Shown here in pieces: positions 22,886 through 33,773 of a DNA stretch of 64,000 bases. Positions within the stretch are counted from its first letter, which is position 1, and every line of letters begins with the position of its first letter. The stretch is taken from the NCBI GenBank assembly GCA_025175895.1, contig CM046001.1, forward strand, positions 54,187,719-54,251,718, written 5' to 3'. The notes beneath the pieces were generated by a model. That model searched no databases, was not told where the DNA came from, and saw only the letters and a list, made by a program, of their open reading frames with translations. The translations under genes and the position numbers were made by a program. The stretch comes from Wurfbainia villosa. Its lineage: Eukaryota > Streptophyta > Magnoliopsida > Zingiberales > Zingiberaceae.

Positions 22886-23372
22886 GACATGCATATCAAA
22901 CAAAAAGCAATAAATATGAAAAATAAATTATTTTCCAACTATTATGGCTTTTGTCTTCAATATGACTCTGTCAGCATCGCTTATCTCGTCCGCCTCCTCC
23001 TACGCCCTGTACGAGCCATCCGGAGATCCGAGCCAAGACTAAATCCTATTTTAATTTACATCCATCGATCCTATACTCCACGAGGGAGTGTACATGAAAT
23101 CTAGATCGAAAGTAAAATAAAATAAAGAGCGGCTAAACAATGTCGTATTTAATTTACAAAAACTAAATACTAGCCTCGTCAACCCCGAGGATTCAACAAA
23201 ATAAACATTTACACACATACAATCACATACACACACATGCCATAATAGTGGAATCTTATGCCTGCAACCAAAGAGTTAAGCTACGCATATCCTACTATTA
23301 TCCGACACATTTAATATATGAAAAAGTGCATAAAAATTAACCGAATCCTAAACACACAAAACCGGAAACCTT
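22886..23372 (-). other. Rest of the C leader
   Basis: Noncoding sequence between the tandem units and the primer site, collinear with 48880-49367 in G. I see no gene or further repeat in it. Confidence 0.6.
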
Positions 23373-23385
23373 GGCTCTGATACCA
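23373..23385 (-). other. C primer-binding site
   Basis: Plus-strand GGCTCTGATACCA, i.e. TGGTATCAGAGCC on the coding strand, two bases from the LTR start at 23388. Confidence 0.9.
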
Positions 23386-23387
23386 AT

Positions 23388-25341
23388 TGTAGGTTTTGCC
23401 CGGAAGCTCTGATACCAATTGAAGGGATTTCCCTTGTCGAGTTCGTGAGAGGAAACTTCGCTTCCCCTTCGCCTCGGTTGCTTGACCATGGTGATCCCTT
23501 CAATGTCCCCGGATTAAAAATTTAATCCTAGACAAAAGGGATTCCCAAAGCAACCAAGTCATCGTCGTGCTATTCGTTTAGAGAGGTCACTTGAACAAAC
23601 TAGTTGTTCAAGCGACCATCCTCTATTCTACGAGTAGCCGCGGAATAGACGATGTCCGGATCGCCGGTTTTTGTGTTTATACTTGGGATCCAAGTATTAT
23701 TTAGCCTATTTACAGAAATATAACATGCTTATATTTTGAAAAACAAACACAAGCAATGAATAAAAGAGATAGAAGAATAGTTATACCTCTTGGTCTTCTA
23801 ATGTATGACCCTCCTCCTTTTGGACGTCGTGTGGGCGACGATCCACCAAAAGTCGAAGCTCCTAGATCACAAAACTTCCTTCCTTGCTTTTCCCAAGCAA
23901 GAGGAAGAAGAGAAACAATGTTTTTCTCCTTCAAAAACTCAACCAACAAAGAACTATAGAAGTTCTTGCCGCCAACTAGAAGGAGAAGAAGATGATGGAA
24001 AACTACCAAGACACCAAGGAAACCCTATATCTTGTTTCCACCACCTAAGGAGAAGAGAGGGAGTGTTTTGGGCGCCGCCAAGGGCTGGGAAGGGCTGGAA
24101 TAGCTGCTGGACGTTGGCCACAAGGCAAGGAAGAAGAAGGAAAACTTGCCTTATTTGGTGCCACCCTTGCTTCCAAACCCTAACCCTAATTCCAATCCTA
24201 TCTCAACTAGGATTGCCCTATTCTTGCCGCCCAAGCCTTGCTCCCTCTCAATCATCATCTTCACGCCAACCCCATGCCACCTTTTATAGAGTTTGGGGAT
24301 AAGCCATGAATTAATCTCCTCCATTGGTTCTAGGGATTTAATCTCAACCGTCGGATCTAGAGATTTAATCTCAACCGTCGGATCTTAGAGATTTAATCTC
24401 TACCGATGGATCTTAGTGTTTTGTTTCTATCCATTGGATCTAAGCATCTTGAGGTGTTAATGGGCTACATTAGGGACCATGAGGAGGAGTTGGGTCTTGG
24501 CCACCCATGGATCAAGCCCACATAAAGTCCGATCTACTAATGATGGTCCAATCCACTAAAGGTCCATCATTGATCTACCTCACCAACCCCCATATGATAA
24601 TATGGGCTCCATATATTATTTGTAAAATTTCTCCCCGTGTTTAAGATCTCGAATGTTCGTCGATTAATTAATTTACTGACCATTAATTAATCAACATCTA
24701 ACTCCTTGAGTAGTACCACTCAACCTTTTCATCATGCCGGACCTAGTCCACCTGCAGGGTTTACATGATGAACCTTATGAACTCCTCAAGGGGACATCAT
24801 CATCCTAATATATAGGACACGGTTTCCTCCTATAATCAACGGCACACCATATAAATAATATCATCTCCCAACTTACCGAGTCTATCGATTTAATCTATAA
24901 ATCTCGCCCATTGGTAAATCAAAGAGATGAGTACCAAGTATATGTGCCCGTTATTATATCGGGATTAAGAGCATGTACTAAATAATATCTGAGGTCCGAT
25001 TCGATTATGTAGTCAGCAATAAATCGAATCACCTCTGTGTCGGTCTTGCTCAATACACACAAAGTGCACTAGTGTGATTCTATGGTCAAGACAAACCAAT
25101 ACCAAATCACACTACAACCATTTCGATGGTTTGTCCAAAGTCATCTCGGTTGTGAGCCTTTACTTATACTTTACAAGGAGCCGATAACAAGATCTCCCGT
25201 GTGACACCACACACCATGTTATCTACAATGTAACGTATTAGACAATATGCATAAATATATGCAAACAATGATCATGTGATTCTTATTTCAAAAATAAAGA
25301 TGTTTATAGAAAAGATAGACTTTTCAGTATACATCCCTACA
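23388..25341 (-). repeat. C LTR at its high-coordinate end (5' LTR of the element)
   Basis: TGTAGG...CCCTACA, 1,954 bp. It has the same embedded primer-site copy at 23407-23422, a telo-box at 24175-24189, TATA at 24282-24288, CCGTCGGATC units (about 24317-24440) and the hairpin at 24659-24695. It lacks most of the short indels seen in the partner LTR. Confidence 0.9.
24282..24288 (-). promoter_or_regulatory. TATA element of the C 5' LTR
   Basis: Minus-strand TATAAAA in CTCTATAAAAGGTGG; this is the copy that would drive C RNA. Confidence 0.6.
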
Positions 25342-25346
25342 TTAAA

Positions 25347-25771
25347 CTCCTCAAACACGAGGTCTCCCTAACCTCTTCGACTAGTCGAGTTCAAGAGAAG
25401 GACTCAACTCGAGTTGAAAAGCTCGAAGTTGAGAACTCTCTCTTGAAAAGTCAAGTTGAAGATCTTAGGAACACGTTGGAAAGGTTCACTTCGGGATCCA
25501 AAGGACTTGACCTCCTACTTGGATCTCAAAGGGCCGTGTACAACAAGGCTAGACTAGGGTTTAACTCAAACACGACTAATAGGTCGTATATGTCGATTGT
25601 AAGTCGACATAGGAAACATGTCCAAGCATGGGTCCCTAAGAACTTTTTGATTTCAACTCTAGGATCCAACCCGTACTGGGTTCCCAAGGACCAAATCCAC
25701 TATGTGGATAGACCGAACCGATTCAACGGTCTAGGGGGAGCCAGTACAAAACATGTTTGTGCTTTAACTTA
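25347..25771 (+). pseudogene. B gag, C-terminal part
   Basis: Continues the gag frame after C: coiled-coil-like segment (VEKLEVENSLLKSQVEDL), then a conserved block (GSKGLDLLLGSQRAVYNKARLGF) and paired motifs VQAWVPK and YWVPKDQI that also end the gags of D, E and F. The stop at 25769-25771 separates gag from pol. Confidence 0.85.
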
Positions 25772-26266
25772 GAAATTGCATGCTTAGAATTTTTTTTTTG
25801 TTTTTTTTTAACTTGTGAACTCACTTAGAACACATACATAACCAACTAAAATCCTTCGAAAAGATTGAGCCTCGGGGAGCCTCTTTTCAAAAATAACCAG
25901 TTAGACCAGGAAATAGTCTTAGGTGAGTCAAGTCATCATTTTCTTGAAAATGGCTTTGTCTAAGGAAGTGGTCGATGATCCGATAAAAGAAGACCCCTGT
26001 GCCTCGCCACGACCTGGAAGCCATGATCTTGAAAAGGTAAACTTGACAAGCCTAGGGTCAAATCCAAATCTAACATAAAATTACTTGAACCTAAATGCAC
26101 TTAATCAACTTAATTGGAAGTCATCTCACAAAAAACACATAAGTATAACATGCTTGATCATATAAACACAGGTGAGATGACCTAGGTTTAAAAACTTACA
26201 ACCAATTTTTTTTAAAAAAAAAATTTATAAAAAATCTAACATCCAATCCAACCACCTTGTGTGTAG
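25772..26266 (+). other. B gag-pol spacer with a conserved short frame
   Basis: About 500 bp with no gag or pol domain. It holds an ATG-initiated 42-codon frame (25950-26078) whose first 22 codons are very similar to a segment in the spacer of D (minus strand, about 33500-33565): ALSKEVV, PIKE and PCASPRP are shared. A splice-donor-like AGGTGAGT (25921-25928) and an acceptor-like tract ending GTGTAG (26266) flank it. Whether it is translated, spliced or an RNA element is unknown. Confidence 0.6.
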
Positions 26267-26702
26267 GATCAATGGATGTTGGACAGCGGTTGCTCCCGAC
26301 ACATGACCGGGGATCAACTCAAATTCACAAAGCTTCGATTCAAACGACAAGGATCGGTAGCCTTTGGGAATAACGACAAGCTCAAAATCATCGGATCAGG
26401 TGATATTGAGCTTAACTTGAATTTTGTTATTAAAAATGTATTACTTGTAGAAAATTTTGAATATAACCTTCTTAGCGTAAGCCAATTATGTGACAATAAC
26501 TATAAGGTCGTATTTTTTAGAAAATGAATGTGTAATTAAAACAAATAAAACAGCTAAAACAATACTCAAAGGAACTAGGACAAATAACATTTATACAATT
26601 AACTTAATCAAATCCTCAGCCAAATGTCTTATGACACAGGAAGAGAAATCATGGTTGTGGCACCGATGACTCGGTCACTCGCACCCAAGACTCGTCCACA
26701 AG
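26267..26702 (+). pseudogene. B protease and start of integrase (broken frame)
   Basis: Active-site block LDSGCSRHMTGD begins at about 26279, followed by LLSVSQLCD. The frame is lost in a run of A at about 26520-26524 (one extra base), then continues in the next frame to the HHCC region, where an Arg codon has become TGA (26667-26669, in WHR-stop-LGH). Both lesions disable pol translation from upstream. Confidence 0.85.
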
Positions 26703-29327
26703 ATGAGTCAAAGTGGCTTAGTCAGAGGCTTACCCAACCTCAACAATTTGGTTAATAAAATCTGTAATGCTTGTCAACAAGGAAAACAACCTAGGACACA
26801 ACACAAGTTAACTAACCAAGAACGAACCTCCAGTGTACTTGAGCTCCTGCATATGGATCTATTCGATTCACATGGAGCCAAGTCACTCAATAGAAGTCAA
26901 TATTGCTTAGTCATAATTGACGACTACTCCAAGTTTACCTGGGTTAGGTTCATCAAACATAAAAATGATACCCTAGATCAATTAATCAATCTATTCAAAT
27001 TAATCGAGAATCAAAAAAACCTTAAGGTTAAAAGACTTAGAAGCGATCATGGTGGTGAATTCGAAAATCAGAGGTTCACCGACTTCTGTAACCTAAACGG
27101 ATACCACCATGAATTCTCTTGCCCTAGGACCCCTCAACAAAATGGCCTAGTGGAGCGGAAAAACCGAACTCTACAAGAAGCCGCTAGGACCATGTTGAAC
27201 GAATATGACCTACCTGATAGGTTTTGGGTAGAAGCCATTAGCATGACTTGCTATGTCCAGAATAGGATCCTTATGGTAAAGAGGCATCTTAAGACCTCGT
27301 ACGAGATTTATCACAATAAAGTACCCAACATGAAGTACTTTAGGGTATTTGGATGTAAAGTACATATCTTAAACACTAAGAACCACCTAGGGAAATTCAA
27401 ATCCAAAACCTCCACCGGAATCTTCTTAGGATACTCAACCACGAGTAGGGTCTATAGGGTATATAACCACGATACCCTTAAAGTCGAAGAGACTATTAAT
27501 GTAGTGTTCGATGAAGTACCCGAACCTACAAAACCCTTAATGACCCCAAGTGTTGAGCCCACTGATACCAAACTCGTCTCCGACCCTGAGATCGAGTCTA
27601 ATCCACATCAACCAACTTCTCTTGTCGACCAAGTGACAAGTGATCCGAGTCAAACTAGTGTTCAACCAAGTCACTCAATTGATCAAGCATTAGGTGACAC
27701 AAACCCAACCCAATCTAGGATTCAGACTAACCACCCTATCGATCAAGTGATAGGAGATCCTAATCTAGGAGTTCGAACTAGAGCATCCTATAGGAACCTT
27801 AGTCAAATTTTCTTAATTTCAAAGATAGAACCCAAATCAATTGAACAAGCTCTTCTTGATCCCGATTGGATTATTGCAATGCAAGAAGAGCTAGCTCAAT
27901 TCACTAGGAATGAAGTGTGGGAACTAGTACCACCACCTAAAGACAAAACGATAATTGGAACAAGGTGGGTGTTTCGAAATAAGCTTGATAATAAAGGTGA
28001 AGTAGTTAGAAACAAGGCTAGGTTAGTCGCCAAAGGGTTTAGTCAAGTCGAAGGCTTAGATTACGACGAAACCTATGCCCCAGTAGCTAGACTCGAATCC
28101 ATTCGAATGTTGCTAGCTTATGCCGCACATCGAGGATTTAAGCTGTTTCAAATGGATGTTAAGTCGGCATTCTTAAATGGATACATTAAAGAAGAAGTTT
28201 ATGTTAGCCAACCCCCCGGATTCGAAAATCTAGATAAACCCGACCATGTTCTAAAACTTAAGAAAGCTCTCTATGGACTTAAACAAGCTTCTCGAGCTTT
28301 GTACGAGAGACTTTCAATCCATCTTAAGTCAAAAGGGTTTAACCAAGGCTTAGTTGACCCAACTCTCTTCGTAAAAACCTTAGGTAAAGAAATATTCATA
28401 GCTCAAATTTATGTAGACGATATAATTTTTGGAACCTCTAACTTAGCCTTACTAAACGAGTTCGTCTCACTCATGGAAAGTGAGTTCGAAATGAACTTGG
28501 TAGGCGAGTTAAGTTTCTTTTTAGGTCTACAAATTAAACAAACTAAGGATGGTATATACCTATATCAACAAAAATACACTAAGGAGTTAATTAAAAGATT
28601 TGGAATGCAAGACGCTAAGATAATAAACACCCCAATGGCGATTAATGTTAACATAGGAGAAGACCTAGAAAGTAAGTCCATTGACTTAAAGTATTATAGG
28701 AGCGCAATAGGAAGTCTCCTATACTTAACTGCGAGTCGACCCGACATTCTATTCGCAGTAAGTATGTGTGCCAGGTTTCAAACCTGTGCTAAGGAGTCTC
28801 ACCTAACCCTAGTTAAGCGTATCCTTAGATATCTTAAGGGTACACTTAATGTCGGTATTTGGTATCCTAGATCTATCGAGTTCGAACTAACCGGCTACTC
28901 CGATTCGGACTATGCCGGTAGTAAGCTCGATAGAAAGAGTACGAGTGGTTGTTGTCAACTTCTCGGCTCGAGTCTAGTGAGTTGGTGCAGTAGGAAGCAA
29001 CACTGTGTTGCTTTATCTACCACCGAAGCCGAATACATCGCGATGGGTGAGTGTGTCACGCAGCTTCTTTGGATGAAGCACACTCTCCGCGACTTTAAGT
29101 TAGATTTTACGAATACTAAACTTCACGTAGATAACATTAGTTCAATTAATCTTACAAAAAATCCGATATGTCACTCTAGGACCAAACATATAGAGGTCAA
29201 ACACCATTTCATTCGAGAACATGTGGCCAACGGAGCCATACAACTCGAATACGTCGAATCGAAGTCTAACTTGACAGACCTATTTACTAAACCCCTACCC
29301 GAAGCCGAATTTAGTCTATTAAGATGA
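26703..29327 (+). CDS. B pol: integrase, reverse transcriptase, RNase H (long open remainder)
   Basis: 874 codons open; the first Met is internal to the polyprotein, not a natural start. Integrase: Cys pair CNACQQGK (residues 21-24), catalytic D52 (LLHMDLF), D115 (RSDHGGEF), E151 (VERKN). RT: WVFRNKL, FQMDVKSAFLNG (about 480-492), YVDD (about 573-576). RNase H: DSDYAGSKLDRKST (about 732), STTEAEY (about 772), VDN (about 809), ending LTDLFTKPLPE. All key residues are present, so only the upstream protease frameshift, the TGA and the gag stops inactivate it. One of the best preserved pol segments in the window. Confidence 0.85.
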   Translation: MSQSGLVRGLPNLNNLVNKICNACQQGKQPRTQHKLTNQERTSSVLELLHMDLFDSHGAKSLNRSQYCLVIIDDYSKFTWVRFIKHKNDTLDQLINLFKLIENQKNLKVKRLRSDHGGEFENQRFTDFCNLNGYHHEFSCPRTPQQNGLVERKNRTLQEAARTMLNEYDLPDRFWVEAISMTCYVQNRILMVKRHLKTSYEIYHNKVPNMKYFRVFGCKVHILNTKNHLGKFKSKTSTGIFLGYSTTSRVYRVYNHDTLKVEETINVVFDEVPEPTKPLMTPSVEPTDTKLVSDPEIESNPHQPTSLVDQVTSDPSQTSVQPSHSIDQALGDTNPTQSRIQTNHPIDQVIGDPNLGVRTRASYRNLSQIFLISKIEPKSIEQALLDPDWIIAMQEELAQFTRNEVWELVPPPKDKTIIGTRWVFRNKLDNKGEVVRNKARLVAKGFSQVEGLDYDETYAPVARLESIRMLLAYAAHRGFKLFQMDVKSAFLNGYIKEEVYVSQPPGFENLDKPDHVLKLKKALYGLKQASRALYERLSIHLKSKGFNQGLVDPTLFVKTLGKEIFIAQIYVDDIIFGTSNLALLNEFVSLMESEFEMNLVGELSFFLGLQIKQTKDGIYLYQQKYTKELIKRFGMQDAKIINTPMAINVNIGEDLESKSIDLKYYRSAIGSLLYLTASRPDILFAVSMCARFQTCAKESHLTLVKRILRYLKGTLNVGIWYPRSIEFELTGYSDSDYAGSKLDRKSTSGCCQLLGSSLVSWCSRKQHCVALSTTEAEYIAMGECVTQLLWMKHTLRDFKLDFTNTKLHVDNISSINLTKNPICHSRTKHIEVKHHFIREHVANGAIQLEYVESKSNLTDLFTKPLPEAEFSLLR

Positions 29328-30275
29328 AAATTGGGCATGTGCGTAATAGAATAGGTACTTGCAAATTATATGTTCTTACTACTATTTCTTTAATTTCATG
29401 GAACTAGCATAGGACATACCTTAGATATCATGCACCTATAGATTTAAGGAGCCAGTACATCTCACAACACATAGGACTAATGTGTTTGTGTACTTAGTCA
29501 CGTAGATGGGCGTGAGATGTTAGGACCTTACTCCTGGTTCCAGATGTAGAGCTAGTACATCGCTATGAACCACGGAGTATAATCATACATACTAACCGAC
29601 TCTGACCAGGACTGGTTGATCTTTCATATCAATCAAGCCAAATATGAGTCGAACATTTTATAGATGAAATTATTTTCAGTATATTATTTTCGAAATAATG
29701 TGGAACATGCTTGGACTTTAAAATTAAAACTTATTTTTTTTTCCACACATACCCTCACTCTTTTCGATATATGGCAAAAGGGGGAGAAAAAGGCCAAAGT
29801 TAAGGGATTTTTTTTATGGCCAAGGCTTACTTACTTAACTTTAAGTTAATGAAACAAGTTAAGGGAATTATTAACTTAAACACATTTAGTTAACTTGTTT
29901 TCGTTAACAATACAATAATTTACTTAACTCTTACTTAACTTGTTAACAAAAAGTAATTTACTTAACTTGTTAACAAAATAGAAGTAAAGGCCAAGGTTAA
30001 GAAATCAATTTTTTCTTAACTTAGAATTTATTTTAAACCCTATGGCCAATATTAAGTGATTTCGGTTACTTAATTCTTTTTTAGCAAATATCAAGGGGGA
30101 GAGTTAAAACTCTTTCTCAAGCACTCACCCTTGGTCAAGGGGGAGGATTCCTCAAGGGGGAGCACTTGAAAAAGAGTTATTATATACTCCTACACATTCA
30201 TGCATATCTCTTGCTCATTTTACTTAATGCACTTAATTTGTCTTTCTTAATTTTGTATGTGGGTTTGCCATAAAT
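29328..30275 (+). other. B 3' untranslated region with repeated polypurine tracts
   Basis: No gene. Copies of AAGGGGGAG occur at about 29776-29790, 30092-30103, 30136-30146 and 30152-30162, before the terminal tract. Several internal purine tracts ahead of the 3' LTR are, from family knowledge, typical of Sireviruses. The middle is AT-rich and repeats TTAACTTGTTAAC-like words (29850-30000). Confidence 0.7.
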
Positions 30276-30290
30276 CAAAAAGGGGGAGAT
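30276..30290 (+). other. Terminal polypurine tract of B
   Basis: AAAAAGGGGGAGAT abuts the 3' LTR; plus-strand primer for cDNA synthesis. Confidence 0.85.
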
Positions 30291-31406
30291 TGTTGGTGCA
30301 GTAGACACCTAAGTCAAACCTGAGTTTTGATTTTAGCAAACGATACAAAGTTAAGCTCATGTTGTTATCTCACGAGCTGAATCGAGTGTGCAAAAGATTG
30401 CTATAGATGGAGATGAAGGCTAGCGACACCCGGAGGAAGCCGCGGTGGTCGGGCGACACTCGAGTGACTTCGGAGGGAGCCGAAGGAATCGAGTGGAAGG
30501 CCGGAAGCAAAAGCAACATGTAAGTATCGAGGTAAGCTCGTGTGTGCGAGCGTAAGTGAGGTCGTATCCTCCTTACGGGGATGATCTTAAGCGTAGATCT
30601 GACCAGAGACAGCCCATCGATGGTCTAGGTCGAGATCGGACGGTCGAAGGCCGTTGAAATAATGTTTTCTTTGAGCTAACTTTGCCCTGTAGCTAGCATC
30701 GATCATTGCCGACGGAGGACTCATTGCCGTCAAGCGATCATTGTCGAAGGTCGGCTCGGGATCGCCATCGATCGTGATGATGGCCATCAGTCGACTGATG
30801 GTCAATGATCAGCTTCGAGGAGTCAAGGCTTATCACCCCATTTCAAGGAGGTTTTGTGCCCAATTCCTATTGGTTGAAAACCCATTCGATGAGGGGCTTA
30901 AAGGCTATAAAAGGAGGGCTTGTCCTAGGGTTTTTCATCAATTAAAAAGCTTCCAAGTGCTTCCGATACGCTCTGACTCTCCGACATCCCTACGACGAAG
31001 CGCTGCCGAGACGACGACTAGAGCTTCAACCTCCAACCTTTGAAGTCGTCGGTAACGAAAAGTTTGAATTATAATTCAGTTTATAAGTTGTTCTTCTTTT
31101 CAAGATTTAAATCATATCAAGGAGAGGGGAAGTGTCCCTCTACCTTGAGCTTTTTCCATTTTGTGTATCCGTCTAACTCCTACCTCCAACGAGGAGGAGA
31201 TTTTTAGTAGATTGCCCTCCGTACGTGGTCAAGGACCACTACAGCCTTGGAGTAGTAGCCTTCGGCTACGAACCAAGTAAAACCTTTGTGTCTATTGTCT
31301 TTTATTTTTGTTTATTTTTCCGCTGCGTATATTTATCTTGAAACGAATTCGAAAGAAAAATTTCTATCGCTATTCACCCCCCTCTAGCGATCCGATCGAT
31401 CCAACA
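30291..31406 (+). repeat. B 3' LTR
   Basis: TGTTGGTGCA...GATCCAACA, 1,116 bp, very close to 13761-14858. It keeps the CAGTCGACTG palindrome (30788-30797) and the TATA element at 30906-30912. AGAGA follows at 31407-31411. Confidence 0.9.
30906..30912 (+). promoter_or_regulatory. TATA element of the B 3' LTR
   Basis: TATAAAA in GGCTATAAAAGGAGGG, collinear with 14357. Confidence 0.55.
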
Positions 31407-31756
31407 AGAGATTGCTTGGCTTAAGTCAAAGTTCATACATTGACAAAGTGCTTAAACGTTTTGCCATACAGAATTCCAAGAAGGAATTTCTACTAATGTC
31501 ACATAGTGTGAGCCTTTCGAAGGCTCAGTGCCATTCTTCTAAGGAAGAAAGGGAACGCATGGATTAGATCCCTTATGCATCTGCTATAGGGTCTATTATG
31601 TATGTCATGCTATGCACACGTCCTAATATTTCGTATGTTTTAAGCATGATGAGCAGGTACCAGTCGGTTCCAAGTGACAGTTACTAGACAGTCGTCAAGA
31701 ATATTCTTAAGTACTTAAGAAAAACTAAAGAATATTTCTTGATATTTGGAGGTAAT
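31407..31756 (+). pseudogene. Element A: reverse transcriptase C-terminal part
   Basis: Continues the RT interrupted at 13760: LGLSQSSYIDKVLKRF, IQNSKKEF, then an in-frame TAG near 31564, SAIGSIMYVMLCTRPNISYVLSMMSRYQS and TVVKNILKYLR. Ends at GTAAT (31752-31756), where D is inserted. No activity expected. Confidence 0.85.
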
Positions 31757-32812
31757 TGTTGGATCGAGAAGCGTCGCTAGAGGGGGGGGGGTGAATAGCG
31801 ATCGTAAATCTTTCGTTCGAATTCGTTCATTGATACACAAGTAAACGAGTAAGCACAGTGGAAAATAAATGAACACGTTTATTTTACTTGGTTCACAACC
31901 CAGCGGTTGCTACTCCAAGGCCCTATCAGTCCTAGACCGCGTACGGAGGGCAAAGCACTATAACGTCTCCTCCTCGTTGGAGGTAGGAGACAACGATCAC
32001 AAAACCGAATATACAAGGATGAGGCAACAAGCCTACCTCACCTCGTTATGAAGAAAAACAAAGAATACAATATCAAAAATATTACTTGATTCTGCTGCCG
32101 ACGAAGAAGATCGGAACTTGGCGTCGCGTCGGCGTTATGACGATGTTGGAGCGTTGGCGTTGTAGGAGCACTTGATGAATAAACTTGATGTGATTTGGAG
32201 TTGGAATCCTCCCCTCCTTTTATAGATTTTGGCCTCTGAATTTGTCTCCTCATCTTTAGGAACGGATTACAAAATTGTCCAAAATTTATCGCGAAGTGGC
32301 CGCGTCAAACGTTATCCGTTTTGACCTAGCGCAAAGGCTGATTCGTCGCCATCAGTCGACTGATGAGCATCAGTCGACTGCTCAACGTCCAGCAGTCGAC
32401 TGCCAGCCTGGCCACTTCCCTACAGTAAGAGGTTAGCTCAGAAAATGATAAATACGACGGTTTCTAACCATCTGATCTCGACCTAGACCTTCCACAGGAA
32501 GTCTTAGTCGGATCGCCGCCTACGGTCGTCCTCGTAAAGAGGACACGACCTTACAATCTCTCACTCATACGAGTTTGCCTCGATAGTAGCTCTCGCTTTC
32601 GACCTTCCACTCGATTCCTTCGGCTTCCTCCGAAGTCACTCGAGTGTCGCCCGACCACCGCGGCTTCCTCCGGGTGTCGCTAGCCTTCAGCTCCAGCTTT
32701 AACACTTTTCTGCACACTTGATTTAGCTCGTGAGATAATGATGTAAACTTAACTTTGTGTCTTTGCCATAATCAAAACACAGGTTCGATTATCTAGTGCC
32801 CCTGCACCAACA
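31757..32812 (-). repeat. D LTR at its low-coordinate end (3' LTR)
   Basis: TGTTGGATCGAG...GCACCAACA, 1,056 bp. Three exact CAGTCGACTG copies (32353-32362, 32371-32380, 32393-32402), TATA element (32218-32224), and the GC-rich block shared with B, including CACTCGAGTG (about 32640). Confidence 0.92.
32218..32224 (-). promoter_or_regulatory. TATA element of the D 3' LTR
   Basis: Minus-strand TATAAAA within ATCTATAAAAGGAGGG. Confidence 0.55.
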
Positions 32813-33773
32813 ATCTTCCCCTTTTTGATCTATGACAAACCAACACAAAGTTAAGGGAAATTAAAGCATAAAACAGGTATAGTAGAAGATGAATGCTATT
32901 CCCAAAAACTCCCCCTTAACCAAAACTCCCCCTTAACCCTAGGTGAGTTTAGTTTTCAAAATCAAATTTTGTGTTACACCCCCTTAAGCTTTTGCTCTTC
33001 TCCCCCTTTTGCCATAAATCGAAATTTTTTTTTGGGGTTTTTGTATAAAATAGGGTTTTAAAAAACAATGTCATATATGCATTCATCTAGATAAATCAAA
33101 TATGAGTCCAAGCATGCGTCTAGCAGTAGTTAGATAGATTGGTTCGAGGTGTGTCCCTCTGCACCAATAATCTAAAGATTTATAATATAACCCTTAGGGT
33201 TAGTTTGCTTTCCCCCTTAGTCAAATATATGAAGTATAAGAGATGTAGGGGGCGCTAAACTTTGGCCTATAGAGTCATTAAGTACAATAGTTGAGAAAAT
33301 AAGTAGTATTTTGAAGATTGTTTTAAGTATATTTCAATTATCCTTAACATCTCACCCATTCTATGTGTCTCAGAATTTGTTCACCTTATATGTTTTGTGA
33401 GATGATTTTAAATTGATTAAAGATAGTCAACCTTGGGTTAGATTCGGATTTAACCTTTAGATCGTTAAGTAACTTTTCGAGAAACTGCCTTCTAGGTCGT
33501 GGCGAGGCACAGGGGCCTTCTTTGATCGGAACAATGACCACTTCCTTAGACAAAGCCAAATTCAAGAAAATATCACTTAAGTCACTTAGGGTTACTTCCT
33601 GGTCTAACTAGTTTAGGATACGGCGAGGTAGCTTCAACTAGTTCCACTTGGTCAAGTGCACCAAGCTAGATTCGCCTTATCTAGCTCGAATACATGAGAC
33701 TTTGTTTCCCTAACATACTATCATCTCGCCGCGTCCTGATACTATGTTGTCAAGAGTTGACTAACCATTTACC
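32813..33773 (-). other. D 3' region: purine tracts and gag-downstream spacer
   Basis: Minus-strand purine tracts at 32813-32829 (terminal), about 32908-32919, 32925-32935, 32977-32988 and 32998-33012. Segment 33480-33615 matches the B gag-pol spacer, including the short conserved frame (here starting TTG instead of ATG). Similarity to the B spacer fades near 33340, which marks where pol was lost. No other gene seen. Confidence 0.7.

Larger units (their letters stand above)
16295..25341 (-). mobile_element. Element C: complete but defective copia element nested in B gag
   Basis: Two LTRs (16295-18240, 23388-25341), minus-strand purine tract, primer site, and target duplication TTAAA (16290-16294, 25342-25346); 9,047 bp. 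Coding content reads on the minus strand, opposite to B. Same lineage as G, but most of gag and part of the integrase core are deleted, and the leader is expanded to three tandem units. It could only have moved with proteins from a relative such as G. Confidence 0.9.
13761..31406 (+). mobile_element. Element B: complete Sirevirus-like copia element, carrying C inside
   Basis: Both LTRs (13761-14858, 30291-31406), primer site, gag, pol, repeated polypurine tracts and a matching 5-bp target duplication AGAGA (13756-13760, 31407-31411) are present. Without C and its duplication it is about 8.6 kb. It interrupts the RT of element A. The gag-pol style (DSGCSRHMTG protease, gag ending in paired W-V-P-K motifs), the LTR start TGTTGGTGCA and the multiple purine tracts point to the Sirevirus group; that assignment is from family knowledge, not a search. 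Confidence 0.9.
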
